Both the position numbers and the translations under genes were made by a program. Positions 48,778 to 62,234 of a stretch of 64,000 nucleotides of DNA are shown one piece after another (position 1 is the stretch's first letter; the number at the start of each line of letters is the position of its first letter). Below the pieces are notes generated by a model. That model was not told the DNA's origin, ran no database searches, and worked only from the letters and a program-made list of their open reading frames with translations. Origin of the DNA: Larimichthys crocea (Eukaryota; Chordata; Actinopteri; Sciaenidae); assembly GCF_000972845.2 (NCBI RefSeq), contig NW_020853581.1:1-64000 (forward strand), given 5' to 3'.

Positions 48778-50496
48778 CTAATGGGAGAGAGATGGAGATG
48801 TAGATGCGTGTAAGTTTAATCAAGTGCAGGCTGAAGAAACAACATTATAAAAAGCTAGAGTGGAGTAAAGGGTGTACTTCTCTGCGTGACTTCGTCACCT
48901 CAGTGAGATCACTCTTGTCACAGCCGCAGACACACCACTGTCCCCCGCATTACATTACAAAGAATTACAGACATTTTCATTACAAGTCTGACAGAGAGAC
49001 TGAGCTTGGAGAGCGGCTTGGCTCCGGCTGATTGGGGCCTGCTGGTAGCTCAGGGTTGCCGGGAATGGGCTTTCAGACCACATTTGTTATTTATTGTTAA
49101 TTTCCTGCCACATAATCATCCAAAAATGCAAACTGACTGCCGCAAAATTAAGCAGAAAATTAACTGGCCCCGGGTCACGAGGATGCGGGTGTTCACCGTG
49201 CCCAGCTGATCGACGCTCATGTTCTCTCTAATTTACTGAGCATGCATCGCTGAGCCCGCGGCCTGAGAAGAGACGTATGGAAGCCACAATGAGAAACAAA
49301 GGGAGGGAGAGTAAGAGAGAGATGGAGGAGACAGAAAGAGCAGCGAGATAGACTTTGTGGAAGAGAAGTAGATAACCAACGGGGGGGGGGCAAGAAGTCA
49401 GAGAAGCAAATGCAACAGGAATGGGCAAAGAAAAGAAGAGAGGCAGAAAAGCAGGCCGAAGGACAGAGAAGTTCTCTTTATTTATTTTTTAGAAGCGATC
49501 CTTCGGCCAGGGCTGAATATCTGAAGAGTCACCAGTGCTCGTGGCCCCATTAATAATGGATGGCCCTCAAGCCTGCAGCAGATGGGCCCGACAGCCTCAG
49601 CCCCAGCTCCGCCACTTCAAGAAGCCCTTGGTGGGGCCGCTGCCCAGTCCAAGCAGCCACTCAGGGAGAAGTGAAGCTCCCGAAAATAGCGAAACGAGCC
49701 CAAGGGAGAAGGGGAACCTAGGCCTTCCTGTTTTACTGACAGATGGCTCCACACATTTGGAACAAATAGTGGGAAGCGACCGGGCCGCTCTGTCGCAACG
49801 CACAGTTTTCTGCGGAGTCAAGTCAGGAGCTCAAAGACGCCCAGAATGCAAGTGTGAGGGAAAGAAGAAGAGGAGGTGGTGGAGGAGGAGCGGGGAGGGG
49901 GGGCAAAGGTCACCGGTGCAGATGATTTGTTCAGCACAACACAGGGGTGTTGCGTGTTATTCTGCGACGAGTCTGCAGTGCCGTTCTTCAGCATCTGGAG
50001 TTTGGAGGTCGGGGGCAGAGGGGGGTATATTCTCATGTGCCCTTTTTTTTCTGGGCAGATGGTGAGAGGGGAAACACGGATGTGTAGGTGGGGGGGCTTC
50101 GACAGAAATAAAAAAGAGAGTTCCTACATTCACCCACAACCCACTTGCGTAGGCATGTGGAAAGTAAGGTGCACAGAGAATATTCAGGAAGTAGCTATTT
50201 TGTTTGAGCACAACGTGCTGTTTTTATTTTCTACATGTCACAACACTGTTGCTATTTTGACTTTTCGCATATTGTTTTTAGTTTGATCGCAGTCTTTACG
50301 CACTGTGCCTCAATGTCCCTTTGCCAAAGTTTAAGTCCTACTTTGAGAACAGGCTTTTTGATAAGAGCAATTAAAATGTTAGTCTTAACATCGTTCCCAT
50401 TTACAGTATGTAATCAAATCAAATTAAAGTTATGAAAATAGGAGGGACGTATTGCTCATGTTCTGGTTGTAACCAGGGGGAGATGTGTGCATATTG

Positions 50497-50530
<34 letters not shown>

Positions 50531-53358
50531 GTGTGTGTGTGTGTATGAACTAGGGGCAGGTGGAATCTTTCAGCCGGTGAAATGGAAGTCACAGAAAAGA
50601 CTTCTGACACACAGCGAAGGGGGACTGGAAAAGTTTTGGTCTGACTACGTCAAGTGAGGAGAGGCAGGAAGAGGCTTGTGGGTTGACAGAATTCTCGGTC
50701 CTCCTCCTGTGTGTGTGTGTGTATGCATGTGTGTATGTGTGTTTGTGTGTTTGGTGCATGGCAATGGTGGGTTGGGGGGGAGAAGGAGGGGTGGTGGTGG
50801 GGGTGGGGGGTGTGGGGGGCAGTTAGAGGCGTCTGCTCATAGTGAGATGCAAAAGCTACACCAGGGAGCAGGGTGGAGATGAGAAACAACGAAACCGTTA
50901 ACAGATACTGAGGACCACACCAGCAAAGTTTGGATACTCAGGAGGAAGCTTCAAACGCTGGTGTGCGTGTGTGTGTCTGTGTGTGAATACGATACATAAA
51001 ACACAATTAAAATGAACACCTGGAATACATGAAGCAACATGTGGAGGAATGGGAACAAAAATAACATTTTTGAGTGTTTCAGGTAGAATTAAATTAAGTT
51101 TTGTGTCATTAAAATTCATTAAGTTTACATTTTTTAAATAATCCAACATTTAATAACACTTATCTTTAATGGATGATTAGGCATTACAAAAACAAATTGA
51201 AGGCGTGTAAAATATATCTTTATATGTTTCTGTTTATGGCAGTTAGATTTCTGGCTGCAATAAAACAGACTTTAGATTTAAATACATCATTATATAAATA
51301 ACTGTGCTCACTTCATGAATCCAGTTTCAGCACACGCTAAAGCTGATCTCACTGATTTCACACACAAATATGAATCATAATTCAAATATTTCATATTTGC
51401 ACTCTCTGCTAAAAGTTTCCACTTAAGACAGAAACTCACTGACAATTCATGAAAATATCTGAATTTTTAATTTTCACTGTTGTGGCTTTTGTGAGAAGTA
51501 ATGAAGCTGTGGGCCTTTTCTTATCAACCATTAGGAGAAGAGATTATCCTACACTGCCAAGCAATGCGGTGCATGGTCACCTTTATTCATATGCACATGG
51601 AGATTCTCATCAGTAATTCATGAAATGTATGGGTGTAAGTGGGTAGATAGTGTTAGCGGATGTGTTCTGGGAGCCTATCGAGGGGGTGAGGGGAGAGTAA
51701 AGGTGCACTGAAGAGAAGTTTCCTTCATTTGCATCTGACACACTTCACTACTCTGCTATTCAGACAGTACAATCATTTTAATAACTGTCTGCCTTCCTCT
51801 GCGCCCCCCTCCTGCACCTCCTCCACCCTCCCCTACCTACTTCTGTTTCTACTGACAAGAAAGATGATGTATCTGCAGACAGATTTGCAGTACTTTCAGC
51901 ACTTCTCTTTCCAACCGAGCTATGAAAAAGTCCTGTTTGTGCAGGTACTGGGGTTCCTTTTAAATAGATTTAAAACCAGAATTTTAGATTTTTTACTAAT
52001 AGTTTTTTTTTTAAAGTATTAGTTTTGTTGTTGGATGTTTGAATTTAGTCTAATTTGAGTGAATTTACAGAATTACAAACTTCCCTGAAATGTTTCAAAC
52101 TCAGAAAAATACTTTAAAGTAAACTTTAAATGTTAAAATAAAAATGAAAGTACAGATACATCAAATGAAGATACTCTTTCACAGTTTAAGCTCAGCTCAA
52201 ACTCATCGACTTTACATCATACATACCTCACTTTAAAGACACAATTATGACATAAATGAAGTCTTGATTTGATCAAAATTCATAAAGGATAAATATATAT
52301 TTTTGTTTTGTTTTGTTTTCAGAGGCTCAACTTCAACAACAGGAACTTCTCGGTTTTGCAGACTGTTCAAAAGATGAAAACACTTTATTTCCTCAACAGT
52401 TTGACAGTGAATCGGTCTGGTTTTTCGTCTGGGCGTTGATGAACAACTTTCCACCTCGTTGTCAGCAGTGTAAAAAGTTTCAGCAGTCCTGCCTACATAT
52501 GTGTTTTTCTTCTTCCCTTCACACAGACGTTTAACAACTAACTGAGACTGTGGTTCGATCAGGTGAATTCAAAGATTAACGGTATGAGAAACTATCAGAT
52601 TTATCGATTATTAACTTAAAGGAAACATTAGATAGATGTTAGTCTGTGCGTATTTCCTGTTTAAGCAGCGCTAAAATGTTTTCACATAGGCTGCGGTTTG
52701 CTTGGCCCCGATACATTTACATTTTATTTAAAATGTTTTTTTTTTCTTTCCTGTAAATGTATTTTTTTTAATATTTTATTTTAAAAAAACTTTCCTCACA
52801 CACACACACACAGAGGAGACTTAACATCTCAAGTTTATTGCGTGCTCACATCTGTTGCAACAGGTGCCACAACAGGAGTGTAAAAACATGTTTTAAACGT
52901 GTTAAAATCCAGACGAAATCGGCAGATAATTTGAAAGAAATGTTAAAAATCTGATCATTATTTTTATATAAATCTAAGGAACTGAGAAATAATTTATCCA
53001 TATGTTCCCAAAAGAAAAAGACACATGGAAAACGGGGAACAATCCACTGTTTCCGTCAAATTGTTGCCAATTTAGAAACAAATGGCGGTTAGAAGATGAA
53101 AATACTTTTCTGTATTTTATTTTAAAAGCTGCTCTTGTTTTATTAATCCGTTACTTGTCCTCTATCAGCAAAGAATAACGCGCACTAAACGGGATCTGAT
53201 GCTGCGGCGCACCTGCACCGAAACTATAAGGAGTCTTTTCCAGTCAGGTGCAAATGTCTCCAAATAATCTTCAGAAGAAACCAAATCAATTTAGAGCTCT
53301 TGAACAAGCCTTTAAGATTAGTTTCGAGTTTTAAAAATCGCGGTGGAAGTCACTTTAC
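48778..53358. other. Probable first intron of ikzf1
   Basis: No nested gene supported. A 176-codon plus-strand open frame at 49,535-50,065 lies in GC-rich sequence without a recognisable domain. It also holds long (TG)n at 50,497-50,544, a second TG-rich run at 50,710-50,755 next to a G-rich stretch (50,765-50,820), and AT-rich sequence to 53.1 kb. Confidence 0.5.
50497..50544. repeat. (TG)n microsatellite
   Basis: About 24 TG units with one C interruption, Z-DNA-prone, in the likely ikzf1 first intron. Confidence 0.95.
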
Positions 53359-53640
53359 CTGCTATTCCTTGAGTTTGCAGTATGAAGTTCTTCCAACTCT
53401 CCCCGGCTCCATGTGCAGAAGGTCGCAGCGCCGCGGCGGCCCCATGGAGCTGCGCCCTGAGTCCCTCCCCTCTCCACTGCACTTCCTCGTTCCAGCCCAA
53501 CATGACTATGTCTCTGAGCTCGACTGGGGCATTTTGCTTGCTTTTATCCACAGGCCGAGTCTGCGACGGGGAGTCGAGGCACCGAGCCCTTGGCACTTGC
53601 TTTGTGCCGTGCCAATAAAAGCTGACACCCAGTAGACCAT
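53359..53640 (-). promoter_or_regulatory. Candidate ikzf1 non-coding first exon and promoter
   Basis: A GC-rich, CpG-containing block stands out from AT-rich surroundings. On the minus strand it ends in ATAGCAG followed by GTAAAG, a strong donor, at 53,359/53,358. A TATA-like TTTTATTGGC lies near 53,613-53,624. Human IKZF1 also begins with a non-coding exon far upstream of its ATG exon. The start site and exon limits are inferred; an open frame through the block on the minus strand is probably accidental. Confidence 0.45.
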
Positions 53641-53705
53641 TACTGGCAGCCATGCATGAGATGGGATGAGGCGCGCGATGAGAGTGGACCATTCATTGTT
53701 TGCGC

Positions 53706-53734
53706 GGGGGGGGGGGGGGGGGGGGGGGGGGGGG
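53706..53734 (+). repeat. Run of 29 G residues
   Basis: Uninterrupted G tract just upstream of the candidate ikzf1 first exon (C tract on the gene's coding strand). It could form G-quadruplex structure. The exact length is uncertain because homopolymers are poorly read. Confidence 0.9.
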
Positions 53735-54881
53735 TCTCCTTACTTGCATATTGGACAGCTCCCCTTCTGTCACCTGTTCTGGCACGCTGAAGCAGTCCAT
53801 GAAATTAACACAACTGTTTTCTTTCCTATGTAATGAGGTTTTTTTTTTCTCTCCCTTTACTGTTTCATCCATTTTCTCTTTCTCTCCAGTGAGTGTCCCC
53901 TCAGAGTCAAAGCCTCCTGTCCTGCTTCATCACATCAGCACAAGTGTCCAAATTATGCATGAAACTAAGCAAATTGTTTATTTTGTCTTACTTTCTGTTT
54001 AAGGATGCATCTTCACCGAGTCACTGACTCAATCCTGCAGAAGATCATCGTGCAGATATGCATTAGAGTCACTGAAATGTGGTTTTCCCTCTGGTTTTGT
54101 GTGCTCAGAAGGCTACAAACCAACACTATGCCACTGGCTCAGAGTCCAAACCCAATCACAGATATTTTAGTTTCAGAAGTCTCCATAAATATGAGCTCAG
54201 AGACTCTCTCTAACTTTAGCACCAAAAGTGAATCTAAACTCAAAAGTGCTTGGAAGTAACTCGAAACTGAGACATCGAATGTAAATAAGTGAACCGTCAC
54301 CACACTCTGTGCCTGCTGTTCGCAGAACGTATAACTGGATCGGCGTCTTCCCTTCTGTTGTCATCCATGCTGGAGAATGCACATTACATATTACAGCGGA
54401 GCTGCAGCAACATATCACCACACAGACGCCTTTAGGATAACTACTCTCCAATTTTCTTATAATGCAAACCTAAGTGTCAATCTCACAGTGGTGTAGTTGA
54501 AGCCACAGAGTGATGGGTGACTGTGAACTGTCTGAAATCATCCAAAGAAATATAAATTGAGGATTAATATTGATGGAAATTCTAAATAAATGATGAGTTA
54601 CACCTCTCATTTTCAAATATGTCCTGTCATTATTATCTCATGAGTATCTGCTGAAGTGGATCTTTGCTGATTACTGTATTTCAAATTACTAGTAGACTCA
54701 AATGCTATTAGACTTGTGTTTTTTTGCCATTCACAAATGTATATATTCACTGCTAATTAAGTTATATAAATATATTCTCAATTTTCCTGAATAAGTGGTT
54801 GTTACACTGAACTTACTGTCCCCTGTTCTCTCTCCTTGTAACTGTTTTTCCCAGTATCCCGCTGTCCCCAGGCCCCACGCA

Positions 54882-54955
54882 GCTACTCTTATCTCAGGAG
54901 AGGCTGTGTGTGCTGGATTGCTGAGTCACCTTTCGTGGGAGGCTACTCTTATCTC
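54882..54955. promoter_or_regulatory. GATA / NF-E2 / GATA motif cluster, candidate blood-cell enhancer
   Basis: GCTACTCTTATCTC occurs twice, at 54,882-54,895 and 54,942-54,955, exactly 60 bases apart. Each contains CTTATCT, the reverse complement of the strong GATA motif AGATAAG. Between them is TGCTGAGTCA at 54,919-54,928, the classic NF-E2/MARE site. This combination is the signature of blood-cell enhancers such as the beta-globin locus control region. It lies about 1.2-1.3 kb upstream of the candidate ikzf1 first exon. Confidence 0.55.
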
Positions 54956-57320
54956 CTAAGAAGCACAACATTCAGGCAGTTGGTTGCAAAAGGAGGAACT
55001 TTGGGCAGGAGCACTACTGTGTCTTCACGGCAGTAATACGGATTGCAGCAACGCTCGCTGACTTCCTCAAAGCCTCTTGGCTGGCGCTGCTTTGTGTGTG
55101 AGGTCAAAGGTGCAGCTTTTGGACACGAGCAGGTATGAATAAAGGCTGCAGGATGAGCAGCTCCTGGGGCCACAAAGAGGGAATGCTGGGACTGAAATGT
55201 GTGACTCAACGCTATCAGTGAACGCAGAGGGGTCCAATCATAACGGTGGTCTTCCATAACCCAGAGATACTGTCCTGTCCCAGTGACACAGCAGCTTCCA
55301 CACACTGTGGGTCTGACAGCCAAAACACTAGGACAATGATTCAGGTTACTGCAGAGTTGGCATCAATACGCAGTGCTGCCCAAGTTGCTGATAATCTTCC
55401 CAATGTCTGATTTCTAGAAAACGTGTAACTTCTTACTGGACATACAAATTATATTAATATAAGATTACTTTATTCTGCCGCATTTAAGATTATACCACAT
55501 GTACGGGCTGTTATCCATGGCTGCAAATGAAACTAAACATAAGCCCTGCTCCCTCGGGTTAATCCACAACCTGAAGTAAGTCATGTTGCTGTAATTAATA
55601 TCATTACCTGGCAAGTCTCAAAACATCATCAGGCAATGTAGCCGGTTGACTACCGAACAAAAGGCTCCGGCTGGTTCTTATTTCATGGATCTTTAAGCAG
55701 TATTCACTGTTTCACATTTGGAAGCATGAGCAGCATGTAACCCTTAATTGGTTTCAACACCTTAATAAGTCAAAGACGTTCAAGGCTGATAATCACATTA
55801 AATAGTCCAATTTATCTAAAAAGTCAATTGCAAACTGAGAAACTCTTTCTTTAGGAATGCATTATGCTGTGAGGATGTCAGAGTAAATTAAATTCCCCTC
55901 TGCACACTAAAGCATCTATTTCCTTATGGTAATTATCTGCTGGAATAGACGTGTCACTAGAAGGAGTCAGGCATGCTTGACATTTAGCCTTTTTATGGAG
56001 AGGCGATGAGTAAAAATTAAGATGAGGAAAAGGAAATTAATCTCCAGCCCAGGCAGGCATTGAGAGATCCTGAAGGATAGTGGCTGAATCAATCATGATG
56101 TTTGTGAGCCTGTTTTGAAAAGGAGCCAGTGATGAGATTCAGACCACAGGCTGGAAAATCTGTGTGCGTGTAGGTGGGGGTGGGGGCAATTCTTTAGTAA
56201 ATAGAGTTATGATTACTAGAAGAAGGTTTCGCAGTTTTATTGGTTTTAAACACAACCGCATACACACATAGCTCGGTACAATACCAATCTTTAACAAAAC
56301 AATTAAATGTTTGAGAGTTAGGTGAGAAGATTTATGACAAGACGGATACAAGAAGTCAAAAGTGCAATTCTTAGCCTTAGAGGTGCTGCTAGGGAGATTT
56401 TGTCACCTTTACACAGAGCTAAGCGAACCGTTTCTTGGCTGTACAGATATAAGAGTGGTATCCACAATGTCTAGAACATGCTAAAATAGGTGAGATAATG
56501 ATCACTAATTAAAACGGTATAGCTTTCTGCATCATTTATGATAACTGCTAATGGGAAATCCCAGCTATCTAAATGTAGGCTTTAAGTCAACGTTGTCTAA
56601 CACATTAATTGGTGGTTACTCAATGTCAGTCACTAGCAGAGCTGTTCGTTGATATGACGCCAAAAGGAAGAGTGCACTGTCTAGATGATTGTAGATTTGT
56701 TAAGATTTACTCTTTACTTTGCACTGCAGTAAATCCACAGTGTATGTTGGTATGTTTAATATTTTAAGTTCAGTTTACTTGTCACCTTCATGGGTAAAGA
56801 TACAGTAATTCGGGACACAACACAGCGCTGAAACTCTATTTCAGTGACTTGCATCGGGCTCCAGCATTGTTGTTGTTGTTTTCTTGCTGCATTGACAAAA
56901 CTGTGACACTGTGAATAAACAGGAGGAATCATGTATATCAGCATACAGGATGTAGCGTGTAGGTAGGTAATATGTGTAGCCTATATATATAAACTTAGCT
57001 TATGGTTTACCAACCCTGGCTTTGGTGTGCTGAACCCAGCAGCGAGCACAGCACAAATCACAATGTGTCTGAAAGGGCTCTTAGAGTCAACATGCGCAAT
57101 GTTTCACTGGCAGTTTGATGGTATGCTGATATCAGTTTGCATCTCTGTCATTTGGATTTGCCATCTTACAAATAAGGAGAAATGTGATACCTGGTAACAT
57201 TGCTGATGAGTGTTCTAGCTGGCTTGCTAACATTATTCGTCAGATTACGTTTCGGAGTCAGCAGTTTGTTAAGAATTAAGAGGATGTGACTATGGCCTCA
57301 CTGTGGACAAAGCTAGCTAT

Positions 57321-57593
57321 TAGTGGTGTGCAATACTGCATATTTTGGTATCGATCCAATACCAAGTAAATACAGGCCAGTGTCGCCGATACGATACTTT
57401 TCAATGAATAAGGTGGATGCGTCATTGGATAGCTAAATCACAATTAATTTTCATGACCTTGCTTTTGGCTTGAAAACACAGCAAAACAGCCTCTTCCTCT
57501 CTGCCATTCTTCTGTTGTAATTTTTTACAAGAAAATAGGCAGATAGACTTGGTATCGATACTGTCGATATTTGGATCGATCCGCCCACCACTA
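57321..57593. mobile_element. Short non-autonomous hAT-type element with 8-bp target duplication
   Basis: The 273-bp element begins TAGTGGTGTGC and ends, in reverse complement, TAGTGGTGGGC, and is flanked on both sides by the identical 8-mer CTAGCTAT (57,313-57,320 and 57,594-57,601). An 8-bp duplication and TAGNG-type ends are typical of hAT transposons. The subterminal regions also mirror each other imperfectly (GGTATCGATCCAATACCAAG against ATCGATCC...ATCGATACCAAG). It has no open frame for a transposase, so it is a MITE. Confidence 0.85.
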
Positions 57594-58768
57594 CTAGCTA
57601 TTGATGGTCAGTTACTACCTCTAAAATGTAGGCAGACTGCTTATTAAAAACATGTAATTTTCTATTTCTACATATTAAGTACAGAATATGTGACATGTAG
57701 GTGGAGAAGATTTCAAGTTGTTCATAGGTGCAATATATAAGAGCTGGCCATATGTCGAACCAGAGTAACTGTTAACTGTAGCTGCCGTTAGCTAGTTAGC
57801 ACAACCCAGGGTGTGGGATGGTCAAGATGGGGATGCTGTGTCTGAATCGGCACCACAATCGCACCTAGGAGAGCGGAACCTGGTCTGAACACAGCCTCGG
57901 AGGTGATTTTTAATGGGTCCCACCAAGACTCTGACTCCAGGGTCGACAGGAGTGGGAGAAGAGCAAGAGGCAGGTTGGGCATCAGTCAGTGCCCATTTCC
58001 GGAGACCTGAACAGGGGTTACAACAGGGTCAGCCACAGGGTGCCATGAGATAAGAAAACCACTTTCTGTGGTTTGAGGGATCGCTACTACAGTGGCTCAT
58101 TATGGCCTCTTGAGGTACAAAGAGGTATTAAAAGATAGGATAGCTAGTTAGCAGATATGTCTGAAACACAATACATAAACATATTTGCAGTCAAAAAACA
58201 GTTATTACTTCACATCCTGTGGATACATTTAGTTCATTTTTGAATGGTTCAAACTAACGTGCGCCATTATTCAACTGCTTAATGATTTATGTTTTGCCCA
58301 TGGGGTAAGTAGGTCGGCTAGATTGGTAAATACTTTTTTGTCTGTCTACGATCAGGAGTCTACACAGGGCATTTCATTTTGAAAATTGACTGTTTCTGTG
58401 TCCGAGCTCAATCCACTTTGTGTTGTTTAACGCAGCTGGCCACAGCCTCTGTCTTAAATAGACCAGCCACGTATTCTCCATGCAGCAAAGCAGAGAGCAG
58501 CTTGTGCGGCACTTAAAACACACTGTGCTGCTTCTGGTGAAATCATAAGCATTGTGTGGAACGGCTGCAGCCAGAACATGTCGCAGCCGTCACATGCTGC
58601 ACCTTTAGAGGCACCCTTGGTGTAGCCATGCTGAGTAATGGAATAAAGCGGTGTTGAGTAAATTGTTGAGCAGTATTGCTCTTTATGAGGAGTACTACAC
58701 AGCCTTTGAAAACAGGTGTACCGTGTGTCCTGTAGTTCTGAAGGGAACTTTCTAAAGTTTGAAAGAAT

Positions 58769-58817
58769 GATGGCGTCTAAGAAAGATGATATAGAGCTGC
58801 ATTATGGGAAATGTAGT
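58769..58817. promoter_or_regulatory. Isolated ZNF143-type and YY1-type motif pair
   Basis: TGCATTATGGGAAATGTAGT at 58,798-58,817 is, on the minus strand, close to the ZNF143 sequence ACTACAATTCCCAGAATGCA. GATGGCG at 58,769-58,775 is a YY1 core. This pairing resembles the ttl/fignl1 promoter but no gene is visible on either side. It could mark an unannotated non-coding transcript start, a retrocopied promoter, or be chance. Confidence 0.4.
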
Positions 58818-61800
58818 TTTCACTAATTCACTAAGAGAGACTAAAAGTCAGAACTTCTCGGCCTCTGCTTCCTCAAGTTTGATCATTCTTTTTCACGAGA
58901 CCCCCCCAACTTTACAGAAGTGCAATACGTAATCACTGAAGTGCCTCTTTAATGACAATAAATGTGAGATAATGTAACTGATTGATGTGAATTTTAATTG
59001 TAATGTGTTAGTGATTAGTGAAGCAGCAGTGTGTTCGAGTAAAAAATGTAAATCTAAACAAAGTATAGATGAAGAGAAACAGGAAAACCAGCTCATCCCT
59101 ATTTCCTGTGTAAGCGCGAAGCTGCACAAACCACAGACATAAAGCTATAGCTGGCAGATACTTAATAATGTTGATTCACATTACAGTCACATATACAGAA
59201 AAAAACTAACACCTCTAACTGCTGTGTGCAGCATAGACTGCAAACTGCATTTAATATGTACTTTCTGAGCACATTAATGAGTAATACTAAAATGTTACTC
59301 ATTAGGGATCTGTTGTACATGTCATATTTTCTATACTGCTAAATGTGTAACATTAGTGCAGACAACCTTTAACTTCCCTAAATATTTTCTCTGTTTGGTC
59401 CCCTTACTTTGCCCTTCATGAAACACAGTGTGTGTGGACTGAAATACACACACACAACACACACAAAGTGAGCAAGTGAGTGAGTCAGTGAGAGAGTGAA
59501 TGTTTAAAAGGACAATGCAAGAGCTCACTACCCAGAGTTAGAAAACCACTCATCTAAATCAGGGAAATTATGATAATGGGGCATCTCATTATTCTCCAAC
59601 TCACTCCGAATCAGTCACTGACATCACATCATTATAGACACAGTCATATAAACAGATTGGATAGCATAAAATGAAGCCTGACACCATCAAAACTTTCTCA
59701 TCTGCTTTGTCTAATGTCTCCTCGCGTGCTTTTGTGTGAGGCAGGAAGTGCAGGTCTGAGGAAGGGGTTGCAGGGGGTCGTGGTGGTCACAGCTCGGGAC
59801 AGAGGCGCCCGATGGCCAAAAGTGGGACTCCCCGATTCTTTACAAATTATTTTAGATCAAATATAAATCTAAGAACCCACGTGTTAACCTTATAGTGAAA
59901 CACCAAAGACTGCTACAGACTACAACTTAAAAATACCCTTACACACTTGTGTAATGTGTGAGCTTTGGCAAGCAAAAATCCTGACAACGTCTGACCGTTG
60001 CAGCAGACAGTTAATCAATCCAAGTGCTTGTCTTTTTTCAGTTTTGGGGGAAAAATATGGGAGGCCAGCCTAATCAGCAGAGGAAACAGATCTCAAGGGG
60101 TGTCGGGCACCAGGAAAATGGATCTAGGTTGCAAAAAACCACGATTACCACGAGCTGCTCTGGATTCAGCCATCTGGAGATGCCTGCTCCAAAAGCCGGT
60201 AAAGTTCGCTCAACTGGGGCCCAACTAGGAAACAGGTTTCCATCTCCTTAACAGACAGCCAACACTCCCAGAGCAGAGGGATGTTTGCTCTGCACAGTGA
60301 GATGTGTTAAAGTGCTTATCATGTAAATTGACATTATTAGACTTAGGCTGTTAAAGACATTTTCTGAAATGAAATATTTTCTTTTGATGCCACGTGTGAA
60401 AATCAGATATCTGCTGTGAAATCTCCTCGACGCGAGAATGTTTTTTTTGCCCTCAAATTAACCTTCTTGTCATTTTCTCCCCAGTTTTCCAAGACTTCCA
60501 ATTTCCTTCCTGTCTGTCTTCAGGAATGACATCCACTGTTTTTTAATCTCTGTTCTTAACATTTCCAATTACTGTAGTCTTTACCAGCTGACCATTAACT
60601 TGTATGTCACCGGCCCACTCATCCAAAAAAAATAAGATGCACGTTTAGCTGATGCAAATACTTCAAGTCATGCCACTCAAACACGTGCAGGCACAAAAAA
60701 GAAAGAAAGCTAAAAAGTCTGAATAAAATTCAAAATTCATTATTTATTATTTTTATATGAATTGTAGTCATTCTTCTAACACTGTATTAAACTCCATTGA
60801 CCAACAACACAGTGCATCTTCCTATTCATTCTCAGTTTCTGCTGTTATTTATCTAAAAAAAAAACAACAGATACGATATATTCTTTTGAAATCATATTTA
60901 ATTATTGTACTTTGGTTAGACCTGAATTAAGCAGATGTGCCACTGTCATGACTTGTCGCAAAAAGACTCAGGCCTATAGACATTTTTTGTGGTGAGGATA
61001 AATTGTGAATGATCGCTGAATGATTGATCACTGTGAGGTGTTGCCTGTGCCTTGATCAGTCACGATATGCTGACATCAGTCACCTGCCTTATTTTGTGCA
61101 GTGAAAAAAATGATCTGACGTTGCCTCTGCATTTAAACCTGTATTACTAATGTGTTCTTGTGATATTCTGACAGAGAACAGATCTCAGACTCCCTTAAAA
61201 ATATCTGTGTTTTGTGAGTTGTTGAGTTAAGGGAAATTTTGTCAAACACTGTCTATGACATATTCCTCATTATTTGTCCCCTCTTGTAAATTCAGTAAAT
61301 GTAGCACATGAAGTTTTCCCTTTCTTTGTATAAAAAAATATAATTTTGTCAGTGTGTTGCAGCATCGGCGCGTGGCCTACTCTGTGATTAGATCAATTAT
61401 ATGCCTTGTAACAGCAGACCAGCTGCACAGATGACTGCGACACAGTTATTTTTTACTGTATGTCCTTCACGTGCTGCTTTCATTTTTCATTCAGTTCTGT
61501 CGAATAACATGTTTTTGTGCTTTAATGGTACTGAATAGATTTCTCATTTCTCGCTCTTGAAATTTGAACAGCAACATATATTTAATGTCAGCTAAAAAAC
61601 AACATCTTACATGTGTAAAAACAACATGTTGTGCTGTGTACGGATGCCAACCTAAGATCTGAACACCATGTCAGCCAGACTACCACCACATGTGGTCAGA
61701 CAGATCAGACATATTCTTTCATGACACATTTACAATGTGCATTGACATATTTTTTCAGGTGTTAATGAGATTAGTCTTTGTAAAATGACTGCTTGGTTTT

Positions 61801-62234
61801 ATTTTTAAAAAAGCATCATGTAGTGAGAGAAATGAAAAAACTGTTAAATTAAATACTGGCTGAAAAATGGTCTCAAACATTTTAAATTATTCATCCACTC
61901 AGTTTAAGCCTCTGTAGTCTGTTCATTAATGATGATTACTCTGAGTTGTATTTCATTTTAACGGGTAGCAGTGAAATATGACCATCTGTATGCTGAAGTC
62001 AGAATATAACCTGAGGCATGATATCAGTGGAGTGCATTAGATCGCCATCCAGTGGGCATTCAACGTTTTACACTCATAGAAATCACGTGTCGAGGTGGGA
62101 TGGGGCCTGTTTCTCCTTCTCCTTTATTTTTATTTTTTTATTAGTATTATTTCCAAATATTTATGTCTGCATTCAAATGTATGTTGTGATAAGTGTGTGT
62201 GTCTTAGCAGTAAATATCTGTTTTCGTGTATCTT

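Noticed and set aside
49535..50065. Plus-strand 176-codon open frame
   Set aside because: Low-complexity, GC-rich, no recognisable domain or splice context; lies in the presumed ikzf1 first intron.
53318..53692. Minus-strand 124-codon frame as an upstream ikzf1 coding exon
   Set aside because: Reads through the candidate donor at 53,358 and resembles no Ikaros N-terminus; the block fits a non-coding first exon better.
57788..57982. Minus-strand 64-codon frame, possible transposon protein
   Set aside because: Too short and without a motif; noted only as part of an unidentified GC-richer stretch.
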